From Eublepharis macularius (taxonomy: Eukaryota; Chordata; Lepidosauria; Squamata; Eublepharidae), in contig NC_072791.1 of NCBI RefSeq assembly GCF_028583425.1, positions 43,407,368-43,471,367 of the forward strand: DNA of 64,000 nt, given 5' to 3'. Positions 1-10,376 of the stretch are shown here, one piece after another. How positions within the stretch are numbered: the first letter of the stretch is position 1; each line of letters opens with the position of its first letter. The notes beneath the pieces are model-generated. The model was not told where the DNA came from. It saw only the letters and a list, made by a program, of their open reading frames with translations, and made no database searches. The position numbers were made by a program, and so were the translations under genes.

Positions 1-540
1 ACTAAAAGATGGGTGGACTCAATTTACTTAACATCATGGCTTTAAATAGCTGATGAATTCAGTGTTTCCCTCACCAAGTGCAGAAATACTCCGGGAATGT
101 ATTGTGCTGAACTGAAAAAGTGATTGGAAAACTGCATATGCATTAGACTTGGTGAGTTATTTACTTGTATGGGGCCCTGGTGTATGATATAATGGAGACT
201 ACGGTCTAAAAATCAAAGTGTTTATGAGCATGAGTGTAACAAACACTTAACGTTTTTGTTATATTGTTTTGTAAAATGGATACATCCAAATTTTGTTTGT
301 ATGTTAATTTCAGATAATTTGTGGCTTTGGAAGAAACACATGGTTGCGAAACGGGATATTTTGAAGCCGGCAAACCCGTCGCCACCTCCCGCCGAGAGTT
401 TACAGTTATAAATTCTGACTCTCCGGCCAACACTTAAGTTTCGTTGTGCAGTGTAAGAACCAGTTCCGAACAATTGGCCTTATAAAACTCATTTTCATTT
501 CGTGGTCTCTGTGACTTTGTTTATCTTGCATCATTCTTGA

Positions 541-745
541 GACCACCCCCTCTTGGATTCATTCTGTGGAGATCTCAGAAGCTAAGCAGGGTCGGCCTTG
601 GTTAGTAATTGGATAGAAGACCTTCAGTGAAGACTAGGGTTGCGGAGGCAGGCAATAGCAAACCACCTCTGTTAGTCTCTTGCCATGGAAACCCTGCCAG
701 CGGTTGCCATAAGTCAGCTATGACTTGAGGGCACTCTCCACCATT
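541..745 (+). mobile_element. 5S-rRNA-derived SINE
   Basis: The head closely follows vertebrate 5S rRNA. A box-A-like AGCTAAGCAGGG is followed by a GGTTAGTAATTGGAT segment and GGATAGAAGACC in the box-C position. The body contains GCAGGCAATAGCAAACCACC and the copy ends near ACTTGAGGGCACTCTCCACC. The same head-body-tail order is seen at 16.2 kb (+) and 59.3-59.6 kb (-), so this is an interspersed family rather than a 5S gene. 5S-headed SINEs are known from squamates. Confidence 0.85.
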
Positions 746-952
746 ACTCAGTATGCATGTGTATATTCAGTAATTTGTAGCAGCATGAGTGATCCTACGC
801 GTGGATACCCCAAAATAAGATCCCTTAAATTCAAGGGGAGTTTCTTAACCATGTGTGTGTGAGAGAGAGGGGGGGGGAGTGTGCAATTTAAGTAGCCTAA
901 ACAAAAAGGAGACTTGTGGTACCTTAAGGACTTAAGCTTCCATGGACTAGAG

Positions 953-957
953 TTGGC
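953..957 (+). repeat. Target-site duplication, left of copia element
   Basis: TTGGC immediately left of the left LTR, repeated at 5901-5905 right of the other LTR. Five bp is the usual Ty1/copia target duplication. Confidence 0.85.
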
Positions 958-1325
958 GGACGCAAAGCTTTCTGGTGGTTTACTGGCTGGCAATACGAAG
1001 CAGGTTAGAAGCAGCAGAGACCACACCAAGTAAGGTGAACTATTTACAGGTTTATTCACAGAGATATATACATATGTACAGTCCAATAGCCTATACAATT
1101 CAGAGTGGCAAAGTGCTTCGCCAGACTCTGATACCTATGCAGGCACACAATACACAATACTCATCATACCTTTATACATACGTCCAATCAGCATGTACCT
1201 GTGCACTCAGCACTTTCGGCTGATGCAACCTTGCAACCTTGGATGCTCACATGACTCAACTGTCACTTAGATCAGTATGATCAGACAATGCTGGATCTTG
1301 CCAGAGTTACTTTCACACTCTGACA
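958..1325 (-). repeat. 3' LTR of copia element
   Basis: 368 bp, nearly identical to 5529-5900. The outermost base of the terminal dinucleotide has mutated (GG instead of TG on the + strand). The polyadenylation hexamer complement is at 1051-1056. Confidence 0.93.
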
Positions 1326-1337
1326 CGCCTCCCAAGA
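1326..1337 (-). promoter_or_regulatory. Polypurine tract beside 3' LTR
   Basis: On the minus strand a purine-rich TTGGGAGGCG abuts the LTR start TGTCAG. It is in the correct place for plus-strand DNA priming but is short and imperfect. Confidence 0.6.
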
Positions 1338-1339
1338 TT

Positions 1340-2134
1340 TCAGCATGTCAAACATAGTTCTCCTCTGAGTTTCACATATCTTTCAGTAGGTAAACACTTT
1401 GTGAAAACATCAGCTACGTTTTGTTCTGAGTTACAGTGCTCAATGTTTACATTCCCTTTTTGCACTGCTTCCCGTACGTTCTGATATCTTATATTGATAT
1501 GCTTGCTACGAGTACGTACACCTTGGTCTCCTGCTAATTGCTGTGCTGCTGTATTATCACACATGATTGTCACAGGTTGTGTACATTTTACAGACATATC
1601 TTTTAATAATTGATGAAACCATTCAAGTTGTATAACACAGTCACTTAAAGAAGAGTATTCGGCTTCACAAGAACTCGTGGACACATGTGTTTGTTTAATG
1701 GTTTTCCAGTGTATCAATGCTCCAAACACATATATTGCAAACCCTGAGGTTGACTTGGAATCAGAATGATCACCCCAGCTTGCATCACTGTATGCAAACA
1801 ATGCCTTATTTGTGTTTGCTCTCAGAACTAGTTTGTAATCCATGGTACCTTTTAAATACCTCAGTACCCTCTTGGCAGCTTGCCAATCTCTTTGGTATGG
1901 ATTGGCATTTTTCTTACAGAGCCAGTTTACTGCAACACATATATCAGGATGAGTCCATCCTGCCACATACAACAATGATCCTACCAGTGATTGATACAAT
2001 GCTTTATGCATAAACACTTCATCATCTGGTTCCTTGCAGAAACTGGTTGTCATTGGTGTTTCTACACAGTATGCATCAGACATATTGTACTTTATTAACA
2101 TCTGTTCTATTTTGTCTCTTTGACACAATTCATA
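1340..2134 (-). pseudogene. Copia RT thumb and RNase H
   Basis: Continues in the same frame after the TAG. It contains the connection region (YQSLVGSLLYVAGWTHPDI) and copia RNase H with SDASWGDHSDSKSTSGF, SSCEAEYSSLSD, the CDNTAA block and SKHINIRYQNVRE. It ends 14 bp before the 3' LTR, as expected for a full element. Confidence 0.9.
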
Positions 2135-2665
2135 CTATCCATTCTCATTTCTGGACACTTGTACACCCAGATAGTGTTGAATAGGTCCTAAATGTTTCAT
2201 CCTAAACAGACCTTGGACTGTATTCATGAACCAATCCAATTCAAACTTTGAATAGTAAAAGAAACAGACGTCATCTACATAAATTAGCAATTTGCACACT
2301 TTCCCTTGTAGATTAACCTCATACAGACATGGGTCAGCTATGCTTTGCTTGAATCCATGCTGCTTCAATGCATTTGTTACACATACACTCCAAGCATGAG
2401 CACTTTGTTTTAACCCATATAAGGCTTTCTTTAGCTTCAATACTTGTTGTGGCTTGCCACACAGAAACCCAGGTATTTGAATCATATATAACTCCTCACT
2501 TATTTCTGCATGTAGATATGCAGTCTGGAAATCAAAGTGATCAATCCTCATACCTTTTCTAGCTGCAACTGTCAGTGCTACTTTAATGGTTTCTGTTCTC
2601 ACAGTAGGTGCAAAACACTCATTGTAATCTTGCCCTTCAACTTGAGCAAAACCTCTCGCCACCAA
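2135..2665 (-). pseudogene. Copia reverse transcriptase core
   Basis: Contains the copia RT signature VARGFAQVEGQDYNECFAP, the DFQTAYLHAE segment carrying the first catalytic Asp, LYGLKQSAHAW, and the catalytic YVDD box (about 2,272-2,283). It stops at an in-frame TAG (2,135-2,137). Homology resumes in the same frame immediately after. Confidence 0.9.
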
Positions 2666-2672
2666 CCTTGCC

Positions 2673-3458
2673 TTATATTGTTTCCATCAGGCTTATTTTT
2701 ACAGTAAATATCCACCTGCAACCAAGAGCCTTTTTGCCTTCTGGCAGCTCTGTAATAGTAAACACCTCGTTACTTATCAGAGAATTATATTCCGCCTCCA
2801 TAGCTTCCAACCAGCTTTTTCTCTCTCCTGCATTTAGAGATAATACCTCTTCATAACTTTCTGGTATTCTGACCATATTTGCAGAAGGAGAATACCTCTG
2901 AGGCGGTATACCCTTATTTACCCTTGAAGACACTCTGGGTGCTGGTACTGGAGTTTGCCTAGGTGCTGGTATTGGGCTTTGACTAGTATCAGAGGTAGCT
3001 TGTGCCAGAGCTTGCACTTCCTGTTTAACCTCCACACTGCTTTCTGCATCTACAGATAGTGGCACCAATACTGATTCAGGCAAATCATTTGCATGTACCT
3101 TTTGCCACCCTAATCCCTCGCAAAACTCAGCTGATCTGCTGTAGGTCAGTATATTTTCACCATTAGCAAATCTATACGCCTTCATTCCTGGCTGATAACC
3201 TAAGAATGTAAGCTTGCGTGATCTGGCCCCTCCTTTTCTCCTTTTTACCAGAGGTATATTGACCCAAGCCTTAGTTCCAAATACTCTGAGATGGTTTAGA
3301 CTCAGTTCCCTACCATACAGCACCCGGTAAGGAACCTCATCTATTGCTTGAGTCCAGATCCTATTTATGATATAGCATGCTGCCTTTGCAGCTTCTGCCC
3401 AAAACGACATAGGTAAACCAGCATCTGTCAACATGGAATGCATAATTACCTGGAGCAT
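2673..3458 (-). pseudogene. Copia integrase C-terminal region and start of reverse transcriptase
   Basis: The start resembles the region after the integrase core (SFWAEAAKAACYIINR, VLYGRELSLNHLRVFGTKAW). A Pro/Ser-rich linker follows, then the RT N-terminal region (WLEAMEAEYNSL ... GCRWIFTVK). The frame is lost just after TVK, at a run of five A's near 2,700, before the RT palm. Confidence 0.88.
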
Positions 3459-4030
3459 CCCTGCTCTTCCTCTGCTATTCCATTTTCAGCGGGTGTAGCA
3501 ACATTAGCAATCCTATGCCTAATGCCATGTTTACTAAACCATTGTGCTAGCTGTTTAGACATGTATTCTCCACCCATATCAGTTTGAAATGCTAGTATCT
3601 GGTGTTGAAACTGCTTTTCCACCCTTTTAGCCCATGTTTTAATTGTTTGGTACACATCAGACTTTTGCTTTAAAGGGTAGCACCACATGAATCTACTTGC
3701 ATCATCAACTAGCAGTAGGAGATACCTCCGTTTCGAATGGCTATTTGGGAAAGGTCCAACTATGTCAGAGTGAATTAAACCCAGGGGTGTTTCAGTGACT
3801 CCTTGGCTCCTTTTGGCGACAGGGACTGCTTTGGATTTGCATTGTTTACAAACATCACAATCTAAGTACACTTGACAATCAGACAGCTTCTCATTTTGTA
3901 ACAACGCAAGTGTTTTTTGTATTGTCCCAAAGCTGGCATGCCCCAAACGCCTATGCAATAAATGTATGCATTTCTCATGTAACCCCTTATTCACCACTGA
4001 ATGTGCCCTTCCTGTGTTAGCTTTCAACAC
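3446..4030 (-). pseudogene. Copia integrase, N-terminal and catalytic part
   Basis: This frame carries an HHCC zinc-binding region (HRRLGHASFGTI ... CDVCKQC). The integrase core follows, with the first Asp in GLIHSDIVGPF and the second in the QTDMGGEY segment. A PAENGIAEEE segment carries the Glu that completes the DDE triad. The frame is shifted relative to gag-protease on one side and to the next block on the other, so it has no start of its own. It is part of the same broken polyprotein. Confidence 0.9.
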
Positions 4031-5403
4031 ATATAAGCCATTTTTAACTCCCCTTTTGCAAGTTGCCTACCATCCCTTAGGATATTGCACCCTTTATTTT
4101 GGAATTGTACCTTGAAACCTGCTTCATCTAGCACACAAATACTCAGCAGATTATTGTCTAATGTGGGTACACATAACACATTATCAAATACATGGTTTAG
4201 TGCTGGGAACACCGCACTCCCTTGGCAGGTCACTTCAGCACAACGCCCATCTGCCATTCTCACAGATTTTAAAGCTGAAGACCTTGACTCCTGCAATAAA
4301 CTTATGTTATTGACAAAACACTGGCTGGCGCCCGAATCTAAAATCCAGGTAGACTGCGCTGAAAGTGCAGGTTCAGGTCCAGTAGCAACTACCATTGTAG
4401 CTGTCTGCTTCTGTGTTGAGCTGAACGTCTTCTTTCCACGACACTTTCTCCCGGCTGGGCAGTATCTGGCAATATGTCCCAAGGATCCACAATTGAAGCA
4501 ACGCCTCTGCACCTGCAATGCTGAAGAGCTTTGTGACGATGTGTAACCTTCTCCAGCCACAGCATTTCCACTGGCCTTGGCACTACTCCCAGGCTTGGCT
4601 CCATGCCCGGACCTGGCTCCGTTCCCGGACTTGGCTTCGCTCCTGGAGTTGGCTTCGTTCCTGGAGTAAACTCCTTCTCTTTCACGTTGCACAGCTCTAG
4701 CTTCAAAATCAAAAAGCCTTCCAACAACGTAATTTAAATCCAGTCTTGTAGCTTCCACAGATTCCAATGCAGCAATCAGGGGATCGAATGAGCAAGTAAG
4801 AGAGCTCAGAATCAGGTAGACCTTGTCTTCCTCAGAGATATCCTTCCCACGCTGCGCCAATAACTGAAAATAGGTAGTCAGTTTGTTTAAATGTTCTCTT
4901 ACTGACTGGTTTGGCTGCATGACGGCTCTATACAGTTGTCTCATAAGCAAGATAAGCGACCCTGCAGAGCTTGGCACAAACATGGCTTTCAGTGCATCCC
5001 ACGCTGCCTTTGCTGTCTGTGCCTCGAGCACATGAAGGAGCTGTGAATCTCCTACGCTCAGAACTATCAGGGCCAATGCTTTCTGATCTTTCACCCTTTC
5101 CTCAGCTGTCGGTGCTTGAGGGGGTGTATCAACACAGTCCCACAGTGACTCACGTATCAGCAGATGTCGCATCCTGCACGACCAAACAGGATAGTTGGTG
5201 TCAGACAACTTTTCCACCAGCAAAGACATCCCTGCTTGAGCTTGAGCCATGACTGCGTCGTTATCCTCCACCGGCTGCACACTCGCCTCCTGCTCTACCT
5301 CCTCCTCCGTATCCTCGAGGTCAGAGAGAGCTGGAATGCTGCCAGCACCGGACTGTATCTTCTCTGTATCTGTGTCACTCTCACCGGTCTCACTGGCTGA
5401 CAT
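4024..5403 (-). CDS. gag: Copia Gag plus protease region (459 codons)
   Basis: The ATG is about 110 nt downstream of the primer-binding site. An acidic N-terminus (about residues 1-50) precedes the Gag capsid-like region of the copia type (motif SVREHLNKLTTYF). A low-complexity linker rich in G, S, A and K leads to a CCHC zinc knuckle near residue 300 (CFNCGSLGHIARYC). The protease active site DSGAS lies near residue 354. The frame ends at a TGA right after the protease, at a run of five A's, where the integrase frame continues in a different phase. Copia elements usually make one continuous Gag-Pol, so this looks like a single-base indel rather than a programmed shift, though the latter is not excluded. 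Confidence 0.9.
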   Translation of the reverse strand: MSASETGESDTDTEKIQSGAGSIPALSDLEDTEEEVEQEASVQPVEDNDAVMAQAQAGMSLLVEKLSDTNYPVWSCRMRHLLIRESLWDCVDTPPQAPTAEERVKDQKALALIVLSVGDSQLLHVLEAQTAKAAWDALKAMFVPSSAGSLILLMRQLYRAVMQPNQSVREHLNKLTTYFQLLAQRGKDISEEDKVYLILSSLTCSFDPLIAALESVEATRLDLNYVVGRLFDFEARAVQREREGVYSRNEANSRSEAKSGNGARSGHGAKPGSSAKASGNAVAGEGYTSSQSSSALQVQRRCFNCGSLGHIARYCPAGRKCRGKKTFSSTQKQTATMVVATGPEPALSAQSTWILDSGASQCFVNNISLLQESRSSALKSVRMADGRCAEVTCQGSAVFPALNHVFDNVLCVPTLDNNLLSICVLDEAGFKVQFQNKGCNILRDGRQLAKGELKMAYMC

Positions 5404-5513
5404 TCACAGCTGCTGGCTCCCAACTCCTCCAAACTTCACCAGAGCCTCCAGAGCTCAGCACACGCTGCTGTAATCCTCCAGTCTGCACACCTGCTATGCC
5501 GCCAACTGCCAGT

Positions 5514-5528
5514 CTGGGCCCATAACCC
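5514..5528 (-). promoter_or_regulatory. Primer-binding site matching initiator tRNA-Met anticodon arm
   Basis: Directly inside the 5' LTR the + strand reads CTGGGCCCATAACCC. This is the anticodon stem-loop and 3' stem sequence of eukaryotic initiator tRNA-Met, so the element RNA is complementary to an internal part of that tRNA rather than its CCA end. This matches the half-tRNA priming known for Drosophila copia. Confidence 0.85.
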
Positions 5529-5900
5529 TGACGCAAAGCTTTCTGGCGGTTTACTGGCTGGCAATACGAAGCAGGTTAGAAGCAGCAGAGACCACACCAA
5601 GTAAGGTGAACTATTTACAGGTTTATTCACAGAGATATATACATATGTACAGTCCAATAGCCTATACAATTCAGAGTGGCAAAGTGCTTCGCCAGACTCT
5701 GATACCTATGCAGGCACACAATACACAATACTCATCATACATTTATACATACTCACATCCAATCAGCATGTACCTGTGCACTCAGCACTTTCGGCTGATG
5801 CAACCTTGCAACCTTGGATGCTCACATGACTCAACTGTCACTTAGATCAGTATGATCAGACAATGCTGGATCTTGCCAGAGTTACTTTCACACTCTGACA
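5529..5900 (-). repeat. 5' LTR of copia element
   Basis: 372 bp with TG...CA ends in either orientation. On the minus strand it carries a TATA-like TATATATCTC followed within about 10 bp by AATAAA (complement at 5622-5627), plausible U3/R signals. It differs from the 3' LTR by about four substitutions and a 4-bp insertion near 5750. Confidence 0.93.
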
Positions 5901-5905
5901 TTGGC
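5901..5905 (+). repeat. Target-site duplication, right of copia element
   Basis: TTGGC, identical to 953-957. Confidence 0.85.
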
Positions 5906-8370
5906 AAAGTGGGTCTAGCGCACCAAAGCTTATCATTCAAACAATCTGTTACCATTAAATGTACCATAACACTAACACAGCTGTGCCAGTGAGATAAATA
6001 CCATGTCATAGTGGAAAAAATGGATGGCAGCTTTGTCTCATGAGAAAGCTATCATAATTGTTAAAACTAAGATTTTAAAAATAAACTGTAGAAATCCTTA
6101 CCATGTAGCACTGCACTTGCATCATAATAATAGCATACTTTGTAAACGGTTCTGAGTGGGTATTAAGTCATCCTGAAGGGCAGTATATAAATCGAATGTT
6201 GTTGTTGTCAGGCAAGCTGATACTGCTTTTGAAGCAAAGTGATGCAAAGCTTAGCAAGGAGCTCAAATCTGATTGTTTAGGATTTCAATTGTTTAGGATT
6301 TCCCAAGCTAGTTAATATAGAAGAAGAAACTTGTAAGATTCTACAGTGTGTATAGATTGCTGCCAAGATACAGTGAATGTTAAAAGTATAATGGGGAAAA
6401 CCTAGTACGTGGCATTCCTGGTATAACCTCATAAATATATGCTCTTCTGCAACTCACAGTGACCTTTGCTAGGGGAGACTTTTCTCTTTGCTTCATATAT
6501 ATTGTAGATTTTTCAGTGAAAATTTTGAAATAAGAAAATTGAGAGAATTTTTGAAAAAATGTTGAAGAAATGTCAGTGATGTAGAAATATTATCAATTTA
6601 CTGCCTGACAGCCTAGAAATTCATTTATACTTTTAAAATGGTGCCACAAGTACAATTGATCCAAATATACAGAGAAGGCTACAAGGCAGCACTGAACAGT
6701 TGACTTAAAGTCTCTTGCTGTAAACTTGTTTGTACTTCTCATTCTAAAGATTAGACTATTAGCATGCTGGATTGTAGTTGTCTTCTGGATTGTATACATA
6801 TAACATTGTTTTTAAAACCCTTTGTTTAGACAGTCTAAAAATATTCAATTATAGGATAAGCTTCTCATTTGAATTTCTCCAATAAGGACCTTGTTAATGA
6901 GGTGTTAAATTATCACCTTGGGATCCCAGGGACAAGTCAAAACTAATTTGGGTAGAGCAGAACATTTTTATTGTTGGTGACCTCAAGAATCCCAAGCTGT
7001 GTCAAGGAGCTGTTGGGAAAACAAATACTTCGGGGGTCACAAAGAGTTTCCTACTTCTCCTCAGGGGACTGACAGCTTTAAACATCACTTGCTGGGTTTG
7101 TGCCTCTGGAAGGGTTTTTTAAAAAATCTAAAACAGCTCCTCCCCTGAGTCTTTCCCAAGGAACTATAGGAAAGTTCTCTTAGCTAGTCTCTATTAAAAC
7201 TTCTAGTCTTTAGAAGAAAAATTAATGGATGCTGGACATATTTTGTATTGTTCACTATAGCTATTAGGACAGTTGGAGTGCATTTGTAGTTCTGAGTAAA
7301 TCTCATCTTTCCTTGCTCAGTCCAAATGTTAAGATATTTTTTTTTAATTGATCCCTTTTACCCTTGGGTCAGATAAGTTTTTTCCTGGGCTGTCATGGGC
7401 AGGAGGAATGCTGTTTGTACAGATGTGTATGGCCAACTGACACTGAAGTTTTGTTATCCAATGTTCTCTTCATGAGCTGTAGGAGGTCATCTTAGGGCAA
7501 AGGGAAAACACAGGGTCTCTACTTTCTCTGTTTTGTCACATGTCTACAAAGAAATGTGTATTTAACAACAGTCTTTCCAACAAATTCTTTTTTCATGTAC
7601 ATGTCAGTAGAATTATCTTTACAAAATAGAACAAGAAAACATGTTCTAATATATTCCTTCCTGTCTAGCAGTATGGATTTGTCTTCGTTTTGGTATCTTG
7701 AGGCCAGAGTTGTCACATCATACATTTGTGGGCTTTGTCCCCTTTCCTGTCCAAAATGCTAATGCTGTTCTATACACTCAGCAGCCCAGAGGTAATGTCA
7801 GAGCCTTCACATATGTTTAAGTTGGCAAAACCTTCAGTTTCATCGACCTCAAGCCATTTGGGAGAAGTTGAGCTGTAATTGGCTAAAATTCAACTGAATG
7901 TTGCAAAAATACAAAACAGCATTTGCAGACAATAACACAAACTTGAATACTTAGCAAGTTATAAATGTAATACCTTATACAATAAATCTTTTTGAATTGG
8001 GGTACATAATTCCAGTCAATCTTGCTCTGTAATATTTTACTAATGATTTTACCGATACGTTTGTCACTATTTTTTCCTACTTGTAGTTACAAACTCTACT
8101 AACAAACTTGTTGAGCAATCAAACATGTAATGGCAGCAATGTTCAGGTGTTCAGGATTCAGAAATTGTTGTTCCAGTTGGCAACCCATGATAAACAAATT
8201 GGAAGCTGAAATCAATTCAAGGATTGTTATCCCAAGTTGAGTATGTAAAGTGGTTGTAGAAAAGTGTTTGAATCATTAATTCATTAGTCAAAGAATTTGT
8301 AGGAAAACTTTATGAAGCATAGAACTTGATGCACAGCTTGTTACGATGCATGTGATTATTCATATATGGG
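5906..8370. other. Intronic DNA, no gene recognised
   Basis: AT-rich SPTLC2 intron. Apart from the SINE tail at 6,140-6,212 no coding block, RNA gene or named repeat was recognised. Confidence 0.6.
6140..6212 (+). mobile_element. SINE 3'-end fragment
   Basis: GTAAACGGTTCTGAGTGGG followed by TCCTGAAGGGCAGTATATAA and a GTT-repeat tail. This is the same 3' end that appears in reverse in the complete SINEs at 9.5 and 28.1 kb. Confidence 0.7.
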
Positions 8371-8374
8371 AAAG

Positions 8375-8870
8375 ATCTTGCTGCTTTAGTGCATGCCCTG
8401 GTAACACCTAGATTAGTACTGCAATGCATGCTATGTGGGGCTGACTTGGAAGACTCTCCAGAAGCTGCAATTGGTGCAGAAGGCTCAGCCAGAATGTCGA
8501 TGGAGTGGGTCGTAGGGACCATATCACTTCAGTCTTGTTCCATCTACACTGGCTCCCCATTTGCTTCTAGGCCCAATTCAAGGGTGCCGTATATGGCCTG
8601 GGACCAGCATACTTTAAGGACCACTTTCTATAATATGAACCTACCCATCTACTGTGGTCATCTTCAGAGGCCTTGTTTCAGGTGCCCTGCCATCTGAGGC
8701 CAGATGGGTAGCAAGCTGAGAAAGGGCTTTCTCAGTTGTGATGCTGAAACTTTGGGACTCCCTCCTCAGGGATATTTGTCTGTCTCATTCTGTTACGGTG
8801 TTCTACCAGCAGGCGAAGACTTTTTTGTTTCATTTGACATACCTCCAGTAAACTCTTACTGGTCCTCCTC
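8375..8870 (+). mobile_element. L2-type LINE fragment (RT C-terminal part)
   Basis: Broken frames read in L2/CR1-superfamily order. A PRLVLQCMLCGADL-like block comes first, then the equivalent of the HWLP region (LHWLPICF), then a degenerate FSV..LWDSLL block near 8,740 that marks the end of the L2 ORF2 protein. Frameshifts and stops make it a relic. It ends close to a TG microsatellite. Confidence 0.75.
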
Positions 8871-8875
8871 CCTGG

Positions 8876-8936
8876 TTGTGTGTGTGTGTGTGTTGGTTTG
8901 TGTCTGTGTCTTTACTCTGTGTGTGTGGTGTGTATA
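8876..8936 (+). repeat. Imperfect (TG)n microsatellite
   Basis: Mostly TG dinucleotides interrupted by TGTC and TTTAC. It directly follows the L2 relic. Confidence 0.85.
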
Positions 8937-9007
8937 AGGGACCCTACTTAGCTGGAAAGGCAGCCTCTACCAGCAAAGTAATTAACACTCATTTAGTATG
9001 TTTGAGC

Positions 9008-9290
9008 CCCATGGCACAGAGTGGTAAGTGGCAGTACTGCAGCCCAAGCTCTGCTCACAACCTGAGTTGGATCCTGGCAGAAGCTGGGTTCAGGTAGCTG
9101 GCTCAGGGTTGACTCAGCCTTCCATCCTTCCGAGGTTGGTAAAATGAGTACCCAGTTTCCTGGGGGTAAAGTGGAGGTGATTGGGGAAGGCAATGGCAAA
9201 CTACCCCGTAACAAAGAGTCTGCCAAGAAAACATCATGATGCGACGTCCTCCCATGGGTCAGTAAGGACTCGGTGCTTTACTTTTACCTT
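9008..9290 (+). mobile_element. tRNA-derived SINE
   Basis: A tRNA-like head carries an A box TGGCACAGAGTGG (9012-9024) and a B-box-like GAGTTGGATCCTGG (about 9064-9077). A body follows containing GGTTGGTAAAATGAGTACCC and GGGAAGGCAATGGCAAACTA, ending near 9,290. The promoter boxes plus a conserved non-tRNA body indicate a SINE rather than a tRNA gene. Confidence 0.75.
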
Positions 9291-9527
9291 TCTAATATGT
9301 TTGATGTCATCACTGAATTTCTCTCATGCAGTTATCTAGCATGTGTTCATTGTAGAAGATGTACATTATCTTTACAATAATGTAGAGGAATTGGTATGAA
9401 AAGCACTGCTATGGTGGTGATAAGCACTGCAGGTTTTGTGAACTGGCATGCACATATATCTTCAGTTCACATATATATATTTCTCATTATTTGAGGGGTT
9501 CATAAGCAAAAATTTGACAGCCTTATC

Positions 9528-9771
9528 AGATAATAATGATAACATTTAATTTATATACCGTCCTTCAGGACAACTTAACATCCACTCAGAGCGGTTTACA
9601 AAGTAAGTTATTATTATCCCCACAACAATCACCCTGGGGCTGAGAACTCTGAGAAGCTGTGATTGACCCAAGGTCACCCAGCTGGCTCCAAGCGGAGGAG
9701 TGGGGAATCAAACCTGGTTCTCCGGATTAGAGTCCCACCGCTCTTAATCACTACACCAAACTGGCTCTCAG
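9528..9771 (-). mobile_element. tRNA-headed squamate SINE (full length, reverse)
   Basis: On the minus strand it begins CCAGTTTGGTGTAGTGATTA (A box) and has the B box GGTTTGATTCC (complement 9704-9714). A body with CTTGGGTCAATCACAGC follows, and it ends with the TATATAAATTAAATGTTATT tail. Another copy is at 28.08-28.33 kb in the same orientation, and 3' fragments are at 6.1 and 52.7 kb. It is consistent with the Sauria-type SINE group. Confidence 0.82.
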
Positions 9772-10368
9772 ATCTGTGAACTGGCCATTGTATTACACCT
9801 AAACAGCTTCTTTTAAATCAAAGATATAGCTTCAAGTGTTCATCCTAGTTTTTCTTCCAGATCTTGATTACTTGATAGCATCCTTCACCAGTGTTTGAGC
9901 CCTGTACTAGATTCTAATTCATATCTAAAAAGCATTTGCAGAAACTTGATTATCTTGAACAATGGATTATCTAAACTTTTTTGCACCATAATGTAAAAAG
10001 CACTCCCTTATCATAGTATTAGCCTACTTTAATATATTAAATTTCCCCCAGACTTTTGGATTAAACAAGGCTGTTCTGTGTAGTGGCTTGAGAGATTATT
10101 GTGGAATTGTCTATGTGGACATTTGCTGTGAACTTTGGGAACAAATGCAGACAAAGGCAAGTTAAGTCTGAAAGGAAATCCAATCTTCTATAATAGTCAG
10201 AAACAAATATTAGCGCTTCCCCTTTAATATGTACTCTAGGGCTAAATTCAAATGGATAGTTAAATTAGATATTGGTCTGTCTAGGGAGAACCAGCACATG
10301 ATGAATATAGTCTTCACTCACTGTTATATAAAGGAATTAAATTGTCTCAATGGAATTCCTTGTAAACA

Positions 10369-10376
10369 CCCTTAAT
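10369..10376 (+). repeat. 8-bp target duplication, left of MITE
   Basis: CCCTTAAT, repeated exactly at 10,617-10,624. Eight bp is the hAT-superfamily signature. Confidence 0.85.

Larger units (their letters stand above)
958..5900 (-). mobile_element. Ty1/copia LTR retrotransposon, complete but coding-defective
   Basis: This is a 4,943-bp element in minus orientation, inserted in an SPTLC2 intron. It has two near-identical LTRs, a 5-bp TSD, a primer-binding site beside the 5' LTR, a purine tract beside the 3' LTR, and one long gag-pol region. Domains run in copia order: Gag with a CCHC knuckle, aspartic protease, integrase, reverse transcriptase, RNase H. Integrase before RT is the defining Ty1/copia order. 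At least three frameshifts and one in-frame stop break the polyprotein, so it is not autonomous as it stands. The LTRs differ by only about four substitutions and one 4-bp indel, so the insertion is recent. Confidence 0.95.

Noticed and set aside
341-360. Hammerhead-like GCGAAACGGG string near the window start
   Set aside because: There is no CUGANGA box with a pairing hairpin at the right distance, and no fold-back or TSD. A relic cannot be excluded but is not supported.
580-625. A functional 5S rRNA gene
   Set aside because: Only part of the 5S sequence is present. It is mutated and fused to a SINE body, with no terminator run at the right place.
9012-9077. A tRNA gene at the SINE head
   Set aside because: A- and B-box-like sequences are present but no cloverleaf closes. 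The element continues into a SINE body.
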